Shown here: positions 45,488 through 53,673 of the stretch, piece by piece
Layout: each line of letters opens with the position of its first letter
How positions within the stretch are numbered: the first letter of the stretch is position 1
NCBI RefSeq assembly: GCF_025847235.1
Contig: NZ_JAOZEW010000019.1
Coordinates: 1 to 64,000, forward strand
Length of the DNA stretch: 64,000 nt
Origin: Flavobacterium shii
GTDB lineage: Bacteria > Bacteroidota > Bacteroidia > Flavobacteriales > Flavobacteriaceae
Reading direction: 5' to 3'
Notes under the pieces: model-generated
Database searches by the model: none
Seen by the model: the letters and a program-made list of their open reading frames with translations, nothing else
Told to the model about the DNA's origin: nothing
Program-made: the position numbers and the translations under genes

Positions 45488-45701
45488 AAAAATGCCCCCA
45501 GATAGTGTCTAACTATTTGGGGGCAGTTCATTTATAAGGTATTTCTTTTTCTTTTTTTGTATGTAAATATTTGTTTTTGCTGTATTGATAAAATATAAGT
45601 TATAAAAAAACATAAAACTTATTATAAGTTATAAAATAATTTGGATAATTAAAATTAAATGTTAATTTCGTCAGGCTATACTAACCAAAACCAAAATTAA
45701 T

Positions 45702-46157
45702 ATGATGAAAAAATTACTTGTATCTCTGTTTTTCTTAGGATTTATTTCAACGCAAGCGCAAAACTTAATTTGGAAAACAAACATAAATGATGCTATTGAA
45801 ATTAGTAATCAATCGAAAAAACCAATGCTGATTATGTTTACTGCAAATAACCTGGCTGATAATCTGCAAAACGAAATAATGAAAACTTTAGATTTTGCGC
45901 TTTGGTCAAGAGATAATGTTATTTTGGTAAAATTAGATTTGTCCGATAGTCAAGCTTCAGACAGTGATAAAGAACAAAATCTGAAACTTAAAAACGCATT
46001 TGGAGTTCAGGATTTACCCGAAATATGTTTTGCAAATGCTGTAATTAGAAAAAACAAAACTACTTTTCAGGCATTGGGAAAAATGGCTTATAAATCAGGT
46101 GGAGTAAAGGCTTGGATTACCGAGTCGAATGCTATTTTACATCCGAGTGATTTTTAA
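45702..46157 (+). CDS. Thioredoxin-fold paralogue lacking the CxxC site
   Basis: This 151-residue exported protein (signal peptide about 1-20, ISTQAQ) aligns throughout with the CGWC protein at 43547-44014: KKPML at 40-44, DNVILVKLDL, FGVQDLPEICF, FQALGKMAYKSGG and AWITESNAIL. Where the relative has DWCGWCIR, this one has NLADN, so both active cysteines are gone and three residues are missing. The proline corresponding to the cis-Pro is kept. It cannot do thiol redox chemistry at that site and may bind peptides or its partner. A second Met (45705) is an equal start. Confidence 0.85.
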   Translation: MMKKLLVSLFFLGFISTQAQNLIWKTNINDAIEISNQSKKPMLIMFTANNLADNLQNEIMKTLDFALWSRDNVILVKLDLSDSQASDSDKEQNLKLKNAFGVQDLPEICFANAVIRKNKTTFQALGKMAYKSGGVKAWITESNAILHPSDF

Positions 46158-46165
46158 GATCTGTT

Positions 46166-48202
46166 CTAATTTAGCTTATAAAATCCCTTTTCATTGGTCG
46201 AATGAAAAGGGATTTTTTCATTTACACATGTTTGTTTCCAATAGTGTTGAATCGATTTATAGTTTGTTCCGTCTGTTAGAACTAATTTTGGTTGAGTGTT
46301 TTTTAATAATCTTTCAAAATTTATTTTCGGAGATTGGGTTATTAGCAAAATGTCTGGTTTTACTTTCTTTGAATAAATACCCGAACTGTCTATTATCATG
46401 ATTTTTTTGCCATTAAAATAGGTTAGATTCTTCAGTCTTTCTTTATTTTTTAAACTAGCAAAATTACCAACCAAGTAGGACGTCAATGCGTAGTTATTCT
46501 TTATCATGTTTGATGTTGTATCCGTTGCAAAAAGTATCACGTCTTTGCCGGAGCGTTCGGTAATCATACTATTTTTGGATACATTATAAACAATCCATTC
46601 TATTTGCTGCTCAGTATTTTTTCTGTTTGCTATAAAAGTTATTTGTAATAGCATTATTGAAATTAATGTTAAAGCTAGTTTAGTGAAATTTGGTTTTTTA
46701 AGCCATATAATTGCAGTTATTATTAATAAATAAGAACTGATTAATAAGTATGTATTGAACGAAATATCCCGAATAACAAAACTCTCAAAGGAGGCAATTG
46801 CATTTATAATTTTGTTTAAGTAGTAAATACTTATCTCTAATATTTGCACCAAAAACATTGGAACAATATCAAATGCTGCCAGAACCATTACTATAATTCC
46901 TAAGATCATGATAATACTCAAAAATGGTATGATGACTATATTGGCTACAAAGAACAATACCGGGAATTGGTGGAAATAGTATAAGCAAAGGGGTAAAGTG
47001 CCAATTTGAGCCGCAAATGACACTGTTAATGCGTTCCAAATTGCAATTGTAAACTTCTGTTTTGGAGACCACATTGCTTTTAATACTGGTTGAAGCCATA
47101 TGATAAAAAATAATGCCAAATAACTTAGTTGAAATCCTACATCAAATAAAAAGGCAGGTTCAAAAAGCAGCAACAATAATATAGAAACAAGTAAAGTGTG
47201 ATAAATATTTACGCTTCGTCTTAAATGATTTCCCAGCGCTACAAATGAAAACATTGTTACAGATCTCAAGACAGAAGGAGAGAATCCGGAAATTACTGCA
47301 AATGAAAATAAAGAGAGTATTATTGCAATGAGTTTTATCGTTGAGCCTCGTTTAGTGTTAGGAATTGGTTTTAGAATATATGTAATAAAGATTAATATAT
47401 AACCCACATGTAATCCAGAAACCGATAGAATATGTGTTACACCGGCATATTGATAATCTTTGATAATCTCGGGAGAAATGTCTTGTTGTTGTCCTAAAAT
47501 TAAAGCAAGAGCGACATTCATTTCTGTTTTGTTGAAATGATTTTGTTCTAAATTGCGTATAATCTTTGTTCGTATTCTGGCTGCATAATACCAGATACTT
47601 TTCTCAAGTTCAGGACTAATTGTTATTTGATTATTCTCCGTGTATAATTGTGCGTAGATGTGTTTGTTGTTTAAATATTTGCTGTAATCAAACTGATTGG
47701 GATTTTTGGGTGGTAAGTTCTTTATTAAAAGCCCTTTTACGCGAACGCAATTTCCTATTTCAAGATTTAATACTGTACTATCTTTTCGAACATTTACTAT
47801 TATCTTACCAGATACTATTTTTTCATCGATTTGATTTATCGTGGCTATATATCGATCACTGTAATTATTAGTTTTTAATTTTTCGCTAATTATAAAATCT
47901 ATTAATTGTGGTTTGTTGTAAACATTTTTGTAATTGGTATAATTATTCTTTTGAAACGATTCGGTATGGAGTGTTTGTGTTAGCATACCAATTGAGCATG
48001 CCAATAAATATGTTGTTATGCCAAAGTAGGTTGTTTTCTTCGGATTTCTTATAGCGAAATAATAAGTGCTTATAAATAAGAGTGATGTTATACCAAGGGA
48101 TATAAATACAAGCTCTGCCGATAGAATGAGGTAATAAGCTAATAAAAGCCCTGCAATAAAGCCAATTGTTATTCTTACTAGAGGGAATCTTAGTACTTTC
48201 AT
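46166..48202 (-). CDS. comEC: ComEC/Rec2-family DNA-uptake channel protein
   Basis: This 678-residue membrane protein has an N-terminal DUF4131-like part with two to three helices (1-70) and an OB-like soluble segment (about 100-200). The Competence domain follows (about 225-500), beginning NVALALILGQQQDISPEIIKDYQYAGVTHILSVSGLHVGYI. Homologues carry DNA across the inner membrane. The C-terminal part (about 550-678) follows the metallo-beta-lactamase-like layout but shows no HxHxDH metal motif. Its last codons overlap a hairpin that probably terminates the convergent thioredoxin-like gene, 8 bases away. Confidence 0.9.
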   Translation of the reverse strand: MKVLRFPLVRITIGFIAGLLLAYYLILSAELVFISLGITSLLFISTYYFAIRNPKKTTYFGITTYLLACSIGMLTQTLHTESFQKNNYTNYKNVYNKPQLIDFIISEKLKTNNYSDRYIATINQIDEKIVSGKIIVNVRKDSTVLNLEIGNCVRVKGLLIKNLPPKNPNQFDYSKYLNNKHIYAQLYTENNQITISPELEKSIWYYAARIRTKIIRNLEQNHFNKTEMNVALALILGQQQDISPEIIKDYQYAGVTHILSVSGLHVGYILIFITYILKPIPNTKRGSTIKLIAIILSLFSFAVISGFSPSVLRSVTMFSFVALGNHLRRSVNIYHTLLVSILLLLLFEPAFLFDVGFQLSYLALFFIIWLQPVLKAMWSPKQKFTIAIWNALTVSFAAQIGTLPLCLYYFHQFPVLFFVANIVIIPFLSIIMILGIIVMVLAAFDIVPMFLVQILEISIYYLNKIINAIASFESFVIRDISFNTYLLISSYLLIITAIIWLKKPNFTKLALTLISIMLLQITFIANRKNTEQQIEWIVYNVSKNSMITERSGKDVILFATDTTSNMIKNNYALTSYLVGNFASLKNKERLKNLTYFNGKKIMIIDSSGIYSKKVKPDILLITQSPKINFERLLKNTQPKLVLTDGTNYKSIQHYWKQTCVNEKIPFHSTNEKGFYKLN
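46181..46215 (+). terminator. Terminator hairpin inside the 3' end of comEC
   Basis: Arms AAATCCCTTTTCATT (46181-46195) and AATGAAAAGGGATTT (46201-46215) form a perfect 15-bp stem followed by T bases on the plus strand. It suits the plus-strand thioredoxin-like gene but lies within the last codons of the minus-strand comEC gene. Confidence 0.75.
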
Positions 48203-48312
48203 GTAGCTAAGATATAATTATTTTGTAAGAAATAACCTTATTTATGTTTTAGTTTTAACCGTCTTAAAAGAATAAAACCTTGGAATAAAATAAAGAGAGT
48301 TCTATGTGTGGC

Positions 48313-48347
48313 TACCTTTGTAAAAGGTTTAAATTTTTACAAAGGTA
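48313..48347 (-). terminator. Hairpin downstream of the NlpC/P60 gene
   Basis: Arms TACCTTTGTAAAA (48313-48325) and TTTTACAAAGGTA (48335-48347) form a perfect 13-bp stem 11 bases after the hydrolase stop. No long T-run follows, so termination strength is uncertain. Confidence 0.5.
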
Positions 48348-48357
48348 AATGAATTTA

Positions 48358-48840
48358 TTATTCAACTATCCGATTAATCTGTGCGTATGAATCACGGTAG
48401 TAGGGCTCTTTGGTTGAGGAGATAATTACACCTTTGGAAGTAGAGGAATGTATGAATTTTATTTCTTCATCATTTATTTCGACTATTAAGCCAACGTGAT
48501 TTATTTGAGAGCTTCTGTTGGTTTTAAAAAATATTAAATCTCCTTTTTGTGCTTTATTACGATTGATAACATATCCAATTTTCGATTGCTCAAATGAGGT
48601 TCTGGGTAATTTAATATTTTCAGAATTGAATGTTGTAAATACCAAGCCAGAACAATCATAGCCATGGTTTGTGGTTCCTCCGGCTTTATAACGTACTCCA
48701 AGACTTTCGGATGCGGTGTAAATTAAATCTTTAACAACAGATTTTTTACTCTCTTCCTTTTTTGTGGTCGTAATAGAAGATGTTGATTTACAAGATGCAA
48801 ATAACAATATTAGTGCTATGAAAGAGATCGTGTTTTTCAA
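48358..48840 (-). CDS. NlpC/P60 (C40) peptidoglycan endopeptidase lipoprotein
   Basis: This 160-residue lipoprotein (lipobox FASC near residue 17) probably cuts peptide cross-links in the cell wall. The C40 catalytic Cys is in YDCSGLVF near 64-71, the His in NHVGLIVE near 114-121, and the third polar residue is the His in FIHSS near 130. It is a single catalytic domain without SH3 modules. It follows lpxB by 28 bases on the same strand and is probably part of the surE-lpxB operon. Confidence 0.92.
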   Translation of the reverse strand: MKNTISFIALILLFASCKSTSSITTTKKEESKKSVVKDLIYTASESLGVRYKAGGTTNHGYDCSGLVFTTFNSENIKLPRTSFEQSKIGYVINRNKAQKGDLIFFKTNRSSQINHVGLIVEINDEEIKFIHSSTSKGVIISSTKEPYYRDSYAQINRIVE

Positions 48841-48868
48841 GATAATGTTTTTTAAACCTATGAATTGT

Positions 48869-49981
48869 TTACTTTAAGTTGGCTACGATTAATTTTGCTG
48901 TTTTTTCGCTTGCACCAATTCCGCCTAGTTTTTCTTCCAGCAAATCATAGTTGTGTAAAAGAGTTTTGCGATAATTAGGTTCAAGGATTTTATTTAACTC
49001 TTCGGCAATTCTTTTTGGTGAACAATCATCTTGGATAAGTTCGGTAACTACTTCTTTATCCATTATTAAGTTAATCAAAGAAATATATTTAAGCGTAATA
49101 ATTCGTTTTGCTATTTGATATGATGCCCAACTTCCTTTGTAGCAAACAACCTCTGGAATTTTAAAAAGTGCTGTTTCGAGAGTTGCAGTACCCGAAGTCA
49201 CTAAAGCCGCTGTCGATGATTGTAGTAATGCATACGTTTTGTTCGATACAAATTTTATGTTGTCATTGGTTATGAAATGTTGATAAAAAGAATAATCCTG
49301 ACTCGGTGCGCCAGCAATTACAAACTGATATTCTTTAAAATCATTTACAATACTTAACATTACCGATAACATTTTGGTAATTTCTTGTTTGCGACTACCT
49401 GGCAAGATCGCAATAATAGGTTTGTCGCTTAGGTTATTTTCTTTTCGAAAGATAGTTTCGTCAAATGGAGGTTGATTATGGATTGCATCAATAAGTGGAT
49501 GTCCAACGAACTCTACAGGATAATTATGTTTGTCTTCATAGAAGCTTTTTTCAAAAGGTAATATGACAAACATTTTATCGATATCATGTTTAATATCTGT
49601 GATTCTATTTTCTTTCCAAGCCCAGATTTGAGGAGAAATATAGTAGTGTGTTTTATAGCCTAATGCTTTCGCCCATTTTGCAATACGCATATTAAAACCT
49701 GGGTAGTCTATGAAAATTAATACATCGGGTTTGAATTGTGTAATGTCTTTTTTGCAAAAAGAAATATTGCTCAGGATCGTTTTTAAGTTAAAAATAACTT
49801 CGATAAATCCCATAAAAGCCAATTCGCGATAATGTTTTACCAATGTACCGCCAGTTTTTTGCATTAAATCTCCACCCCAAAAGCGAATATCGGCTTTAGG
49901 GTCTTCTTTATATAGCGCTTTCATCAAATTTGAACCATGTAAATCGCCTGAAGCCTCTCCTGCAATGATGTAATATTTCAT
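48869..49981 (-). CDS. lpxB: Lipid-A-disaccharide synthase
   Basis: This 370-residue glycosyltransferase family 19 enzyme joins UDP-diacylglucosamine and lipid X to make the lipid A disaccharide at the inner membrane. It has AGEASGDLHGSNLMKAL at 4-20, the DYPGFN segment near 92, PQIWAWKENRI near 121 and the nucleotide-binding LPGSRKQEI near 193. Close linkage with surE and a small membrane protein is common in Flavobacteriia as far as I recall. Confidence 0.96.
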   Translation of the reverse strand: MKYYIIAGEASGDLHGSNLMKALYKEDPKADIRFWGGDLMQKTGGTLVKHYRELAFMGFIEVIFNLKTILSNISFCKKDITQFKPDVLIFIDYPGFNMRIAKWAKALGYKTHYYISPQIWAWKENRITDIKHDIDKMFVILPFEKSFYEDKHNYPVEFVGHPLIDAIHNQPPFDETIFRKENNLSDKPIIAILPGSRKQEITKMLSVMLSIVNDFKEYQFVIAGAPSQDYSFYQHFITNDNIKFVSNKTYALLQSSTAALVTSGTATLETALFKIPEVVCYKGSWASYQIAKRIITLKYISLINLIMDKEVVTELIQDDCSPKRIAEELNKILEPNYRKTLLHNYDLLEEKLGGIGASEKTAKLIVANLK

Positions 49982-50065
49982 GTTTTTGTTTTTGAGAATG
50001 GAAATTATTTAAAGTGTCATCCAAATTTAAGAATGACAAAATTCCTTTATATCTGCAAAGATAAA

Positions 50066-50359
50066 TTAAATAAATAAAGTAAGAATGGCTAATACAATAA
50101 CTGCCAAAACAACTCCTCGAGCTCTAAATTCTTTATTTTGTTTTAAAAATATTCCAAAAGCTACCAAATCCAGAATAGATCCTAGTGTGATTATTTTTCC
50201 CAGATAACCATAATTCTTTATGATTTTTATGCTTTCTAATCCATTTGAAAGATCAAAATCAGTAAATAACCTTACGAAAAGATAGCTTCCTAATATTGAA
50301 GCCATAAGTCCGATGACAAAACCTATAAGTAAATCTTTTTTGTTTCTTGTATTATTCAT
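50066..50359 (-). CDS. Small membrane protein between surE and lpxB
   Basis: This 97-residue protein has three predicted helices: about 10-28 (LLIGFVIGLMASILGSYLFV), 50-70 (LGKIITLGSILDLVAFGIFL) and 80-97 (VVLAVIVLAILTLFI). Its start overlaps the surE end by 8 bases, which implies translational coupling. Family and function are unknown to me. An assisting role in envelope or lipid A biology is suggested only by position. Confidence 0.8.
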   Translation of the reverse strand: MNNTRNKKDLLIGFVIGLMASILGSYLFVRLFTDFDLSNGLESIKIIKNYGYLGKIITLGSILDLVAFGIFLKQNKEFRARGVVLAVIVLAILTLFI

Positions 50360-51131
50360 TCCATTTCCAGTTGTTAAGTTGTTGCATTGTATGATGTGCA
50401 GTTAAGTCAAATTGAACTGGTACTACCGATATATAACCATTTTCCAGCGCCCATTCATCAGTGTCTTCGCCTTTATCCTGATTCACAAATTCGCCCGAAA
50501 GCCAATAGTAATCTTTTCCCGAAGGAGTTTTTCTCTTGTCAAATTTCTCAACCCATTGTGCTTTTGCTTGGCGGCAAACTTTTATTCCCTTGATTTCATC
50601 TTCTTTAAGTTTAGGAAAGTTTACGTTAAGAACGACACCTTCGGGTAATTTATTCTCTAATGTTTCAAGTGTTATTTTTTTGATAAACGATTTTATGCTT
50701 TCAAAATCTGCATTCCAATCAAAATCTAATAGAGAGAAACCTATGGCAGGGATTCCTTCGATTCCAGCTTCAACGGCTGCACTCATAGTTCCCGAATAAA
50801 TAACATTTATTGATGAGTTCGAACCGTGATTTACACCCGAAACGCATAAATCTGGTTTGCGTTTTAAGATTTCGTTTACAGCAAGTTTTACGCAATCTAC
50901 CGGAGTTCCCGAACAACTATATTCTGTAATTGGGTCGCCATCTTTAGATAGTTTATTTAGGTACAAAGTACTGTTTATTGTTATTGCATGTCCCATTGCG
51001 CTTTGTGGTTTATCTGGTGCAACTACCACAACTTCACCAAGTTCTGCCATTACACTAATTAAAGCTCTAATTCCAGGTGCTGAGACACCGTCGTCGTTGG
51101 TTACTAAGATCAAAGGTTTTTTTGAATTCAT
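50352..51131 (-). CDS. surE: 5'/3'-nucleotidase SurE
   Basis: This 259-residue metal-dependent phosphatase acts on nucleoside monophosphates. The signature ILVTNDDGVSAPGIRAL at 8-24 contains the metal-binding Asp pair. SGVNHGSNSSINVIYSGTMSAAVEA near 99-123 contains the second metal site and catalytic region. It heads a minus-strand operon with the small membrane protein, lpxB and the NlpC/P60 gene. Confidence 0.96.
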   Translation of the reverse strand: MNSKKPLILVTNDDGVSAPGIRALISVMAELGEVVVVAPDKPQSAMGHAITINSTLYLNKLSKDGDPITEYSCSGTPVDCVKLAVNEILKRKPDLCVSGVNHGSNSSINVIYSGTMSAAVEAGIEGIPAIGFSLLDFDWNADFESIKSFIKKITLETLENKLPEGVVLNVNFPKLKEDEIKGIKVCRQAKAQWVEKFDKRKTPSGKDYYWLSGEFVNQDKGEDTDEWALENGYISVVPVQFDLTAHHTMQQLNNWKWNE

Positions 51132-51178
51132 TTTGTTTAAAATATAATGGAAAAATCGGTATGTAGGGTTTTTATTAG

Positions 51179-51186
51179 CAAATGTA
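51179..51186 (-). promoter_or_regulatory. -7 box upstream of surE
   Basis: Read on the minus strand this is TACATTTG, a full TAnnTTTG match, 48 bases before the surE ATG. A divergent box for the protease gene lies 36 bases away. Confidence 0.5.
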
Positions 51187-51221
51187 GTAACTGAATTTCT
51201 TAAAATAGTAACAAAAAGTCT

Positions 51222-51229
51222 TAAATTTG
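51222..51229 (+). promoter_or_regulatory. -7 box upstream of the tail-specific protease
   Basis: TAAATTTG matches TAnnTTTG. It lies 116 bases before the protease ATG, so the message would have a leader of about 105 bases. Confidence 0.45.
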
Positions 51230-51344
51230 CTAACTTGCACCTTTAAATTAATCCAAAGAAAAACTATTTTATATCTTTAACAAAAAATTATGCGAGGCGC
51301 ATTTTGTTGGCATAGTTTTTAACGTAAATTAGATTAAAAAATTG

Positions 51345-53534
51345 ATGAATGCTATTATTAAATTTATGAAACGAAATTATAAAATTATCCTGGCCGTTAT
51401 TTGTTTATCTGCTACATTGTTTGCATTTAAAATTAATAGCGATAAAGGAATAGACCCAGACCCGAACAAAGATAAGATGCTTTTGGAATTACTCGCTTTT
51501 GTAATCGAGAAAGGCCATTATAATCCTCCACCTATGAATGATGAGTTCTCCAAGGGGGTTTACAAAGATTATATTGAAGCACTGGATCCATCCAAAAGAT
51601 TTTTTCTGCAATCGGATATTGATGAATTCGCGAGATATGAATTGCAATTAGACGATCAATTTGTAAATAAAGATTTGACTTTTTTCAATCTTACTTATGC
51701 ACGTTTGATGAAAAGAATGGAAGAAGGTAAAAAGAGATATAAACTTATTTTGGCTCATCCATTTAACTATAAATTAAATGAAACTTTTAGCACGGATTAT
51801 GAGCATACACCTTATGCTAAAACACCGGCTGAACTTGCTGAAAAATGGAGGAAACAAATTAAATTGTCTACTCTTTCTTCTCTTGTAACCAAAGAGAATA
51901 TTGAGAAAGAAAAGAAAACAAAAGATGCTGAATATAAAGAGAAAAGTTTTGATGTTTTAGAAAAAGAAACAAGAGATAATTCCCTTAAATCATTAGATGA
52001 ATATTTTGGGTTTGTTAAAGATTTAAACAGAAGTGATTGGTTTTCAGTTTATGTAAATTGTATTATGTCACGTTTTGACCCACATACAAGTTATTTTGCA
52101 CCAGAAGAAAAAGAACGTTTTGATGTTAATATCAGCGGTAAACTCGAAGGTATTGGAGCACGTTTGCAAAAGAAAAGTGATTTTACTGAAATTTCTGAAC
52201 TTATTTCTGGTGGACCAGCTTGGAGAGGTAAAGAGTTGGAAGCTGGAGACTTAATTATAAAAGTAGGTCAGGGAAGTGATGAGCCTGTTGATGTTGTTGG
52301 TATGCGTATCGATGATGTTGTTAAAAAGATCAAAGGACATAAAGGAACAGAAGTTCGACTTACAGTTAAAAAAGTAGACGGAACGATTAAAGTAGTTTCT
52401 ATTATTAGAGATATCGTTGAGATTGAAGAAACTTACGCTAAGTCAAGTATCGTTAATAAAAACGGATTGAAATATGGAGTGATTTATTTGCCTAAATTTT
52501 ATATCGATTTTGAAAATAAAGATGGTAGAGATGCAGGAAAAGATATTGCCTTAGAAGTAGAAAGACTTAAGAAAGAAAATATCAATGGTATTATCCTTGA
52601 TGTTCGTGATGATGGAGGTGGATCTTTATCTACAGTTGTTGATATTGCTGGTTTATTTATTGAGCAAGGTCCTATTGTACAGATTAAATCTGCAGGTAAA
52701 AAGAAAGAAGTTCTTTTTGATCGTGATAAGAAGATCGAATGGGATGGTCCTTTAGTAATCATGGTTAACGGTTTCTCTGCTTCGGCTTCGGAAATCCTTG
52801 CAGCAGCAATTCAGGATTATAAAAGAGGTATTATCATAGGAAGTAAACAAACTTATGGAAAAGGTACTGTTCAAAATGTTATTGATTTGAATCAGTTTGT
52901 TCGTAGCAGCGATTTTGGGGATTTAGGAGCTTTGAAAATTACTACCCAAAAGTTTTATAGAATTAATGGTGGTTCTACACAATTAGAAGGTGTACGAAGT
53001 GATATTGTTGCACCAGATCGTTATGCTTATTTAAAAATGGGAGAACGTGATATCGATAACGCTATGCCTTGGGATAAGATAGATCCAGCTGACTATAGTG
53101 TTTGGAATAATAATTCTAATTTTAATCAAGCCATTTCCAACAGTAGAATGCGTATTGCACAAAATCCTCAATTTCAATTAATAGAAGATAATGCAAAATG
53201 GATTGATACTAAGAGTAAAGAGAATACGTATAGTTTGAATATTGTTGATTTCAAGAAAACTCAGACAGAGGTAGAGGCTGAGGCAAAAAAATATAAGCCA
53301 ATTACTGATTATAAAAATAATTTGCAATTTAATTCATTGCCCTATGAAGTTGCAGAAATGGAGAAAGATCCTTCTTTAAAAGAGAAGAGAAAAAGTTGGC
53401 ATGAAGCATTATCAAAAGATATTTATGTAGAAGAAGCTATAAATGTATTAGATGATTTACAATCAAAAAATGTTGCAGGTCAATCTCCTGTAAATAGCAA
53501 AACTAAGAAAGATAAATTAGCATCTAAATTGTAA
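51345..53534 (+). CDS. prc: C-terminal processing (tail-specific) protease, S41A
   Basis: This periplasmic Ser/Lys protease of about 729 residues trims or degrades proteins from their C-termini. A signal/anchor helix lies at about 10-28. The PDZ domain spans about 245-345 (GKLEGIGARLQKKSDFTEISELISGGPAW). The catalytic domain has DVRDDGGGS near 420, the nucleophile region VNGFSASASEILAAA near 470-484 and the Lys in KQTYGKGTVQ near 500-509. A DUF3340-type C-terminal extension follows. The ATG at 51345 is used, since the frame otherwise starts with a TTG one codon earlier. Confidence 0.94.
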   Translation: MNAIIKFMKRNYKIILAVICLSATLFAFKINSDKGIDPDPNKDKMLLELLAFVIEKGHYNPPPMNDEFSKGVYKDYIEALDPSKRFFLQSDIDEFARYELQLDDQFVNKDLTFFNLTYARLMKRMEEGKKRYKLILAHPFNYKLNETFSTDYEHTPYAKTPAELAEKWRKQIKLSTLSSLVTKENIEKEKKTKDAEYKEKSFDVLEKETRDNSLKSLDEYFGFVKDLNRSDWFSVYVNCIMSRFDPHTSYFAPEEKERFDVNISGKLEGIGARLQKKSDFTEISELISGGPAWRGKELEAGDLIIKVGQGSDEPVDVVGMRIDDVVKKIKGHKGTEVRLTVKKVDGTIKVVSIIRDIVEIEETYAKSSIVNKNGLKYGVIYLPKFYIDFENKDGRDAGKDIALEVERLKKENINGIILDVRDDGGGSLSTVVDIAGLFIEQGPIVQIKSAGKKKEVLFDRDKKIEWDGPLVIMVNGFSASASEILAAAIQDYKRGIIIGSKQTYGKGTVQNVIDLNQFVRSSDFGDLGALKITTQKFYRINGGSTQLEGVRSDIVAPDRYAYLKMGERDIDNAMPWDKIDPADYSVWNNNSNFNQAISNSRMRIAQNPQFQLIEDNAKWIDTKSKENTYSLNIVDFKKTQTEVEAEAKKYKPITDYKNNLQFNSLPYEVAEMEKDPSLKEKRKSWHEALSKDIYVEEAINVLDDLQSKNVAGQSPVNSKTKKDKLASKL

Positions 53535-53561
53535 TATCTTATAAAGTTTAGTTTATTAATT

Positions 53562-53602
53562 AAAATGCTCCAATGATTCTTCTCGAGTCATTGGGGCATT
53601 TT
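53562..53602 (+). terminator. Terminator after the tail-specific protease
   Basis: Arms AAAATGCTCCAATGA (53562-53576) and TCATTGGGGCATTTT (53588-53602) pair over 15 positions with one wobble and are followed by T bases. Confidence 0.8.
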
Positions 53603-53673
53603 TTATTGGAATCGTTTTGTTAACTTTGAAATTGAGTTTGATATAACGAATGTTAGATTTAAAGAATGATTTT

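Larger units (their letters stand above)
44093..45530 (-). mobile_element. IS3-family insertion sequence (IS150-type), complete
   Basis: This 1438-bp element has imperfect terminal inverted repeats. The left end TGGACTGCACCCAAAAG and the right end (read inward) TGAACTGCCCCCAAATA match at 18 of the first 24 positions. TTT flanks both ends (44090-44092 and 45531-45533), consistent with a 3-bp target duplication. It carries overlapping orfA and orfB with an A6G slippery site. Both frames are intact, so the element is probably active or recently inserted. Confidence 0.93.

Noticed and set aside
45702..46157. Treating the Cys-less thioredoxin-like gene as a pseudogene
   Set aside because: The frame is full length, with signal peptide and conserved fold segments; only the active-site loop is changed.
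50412..51147. Several plus-strand frames opposite surE
   Set aside because: They overlap each other and the highly conserved surE; antisense shadows without start signals.
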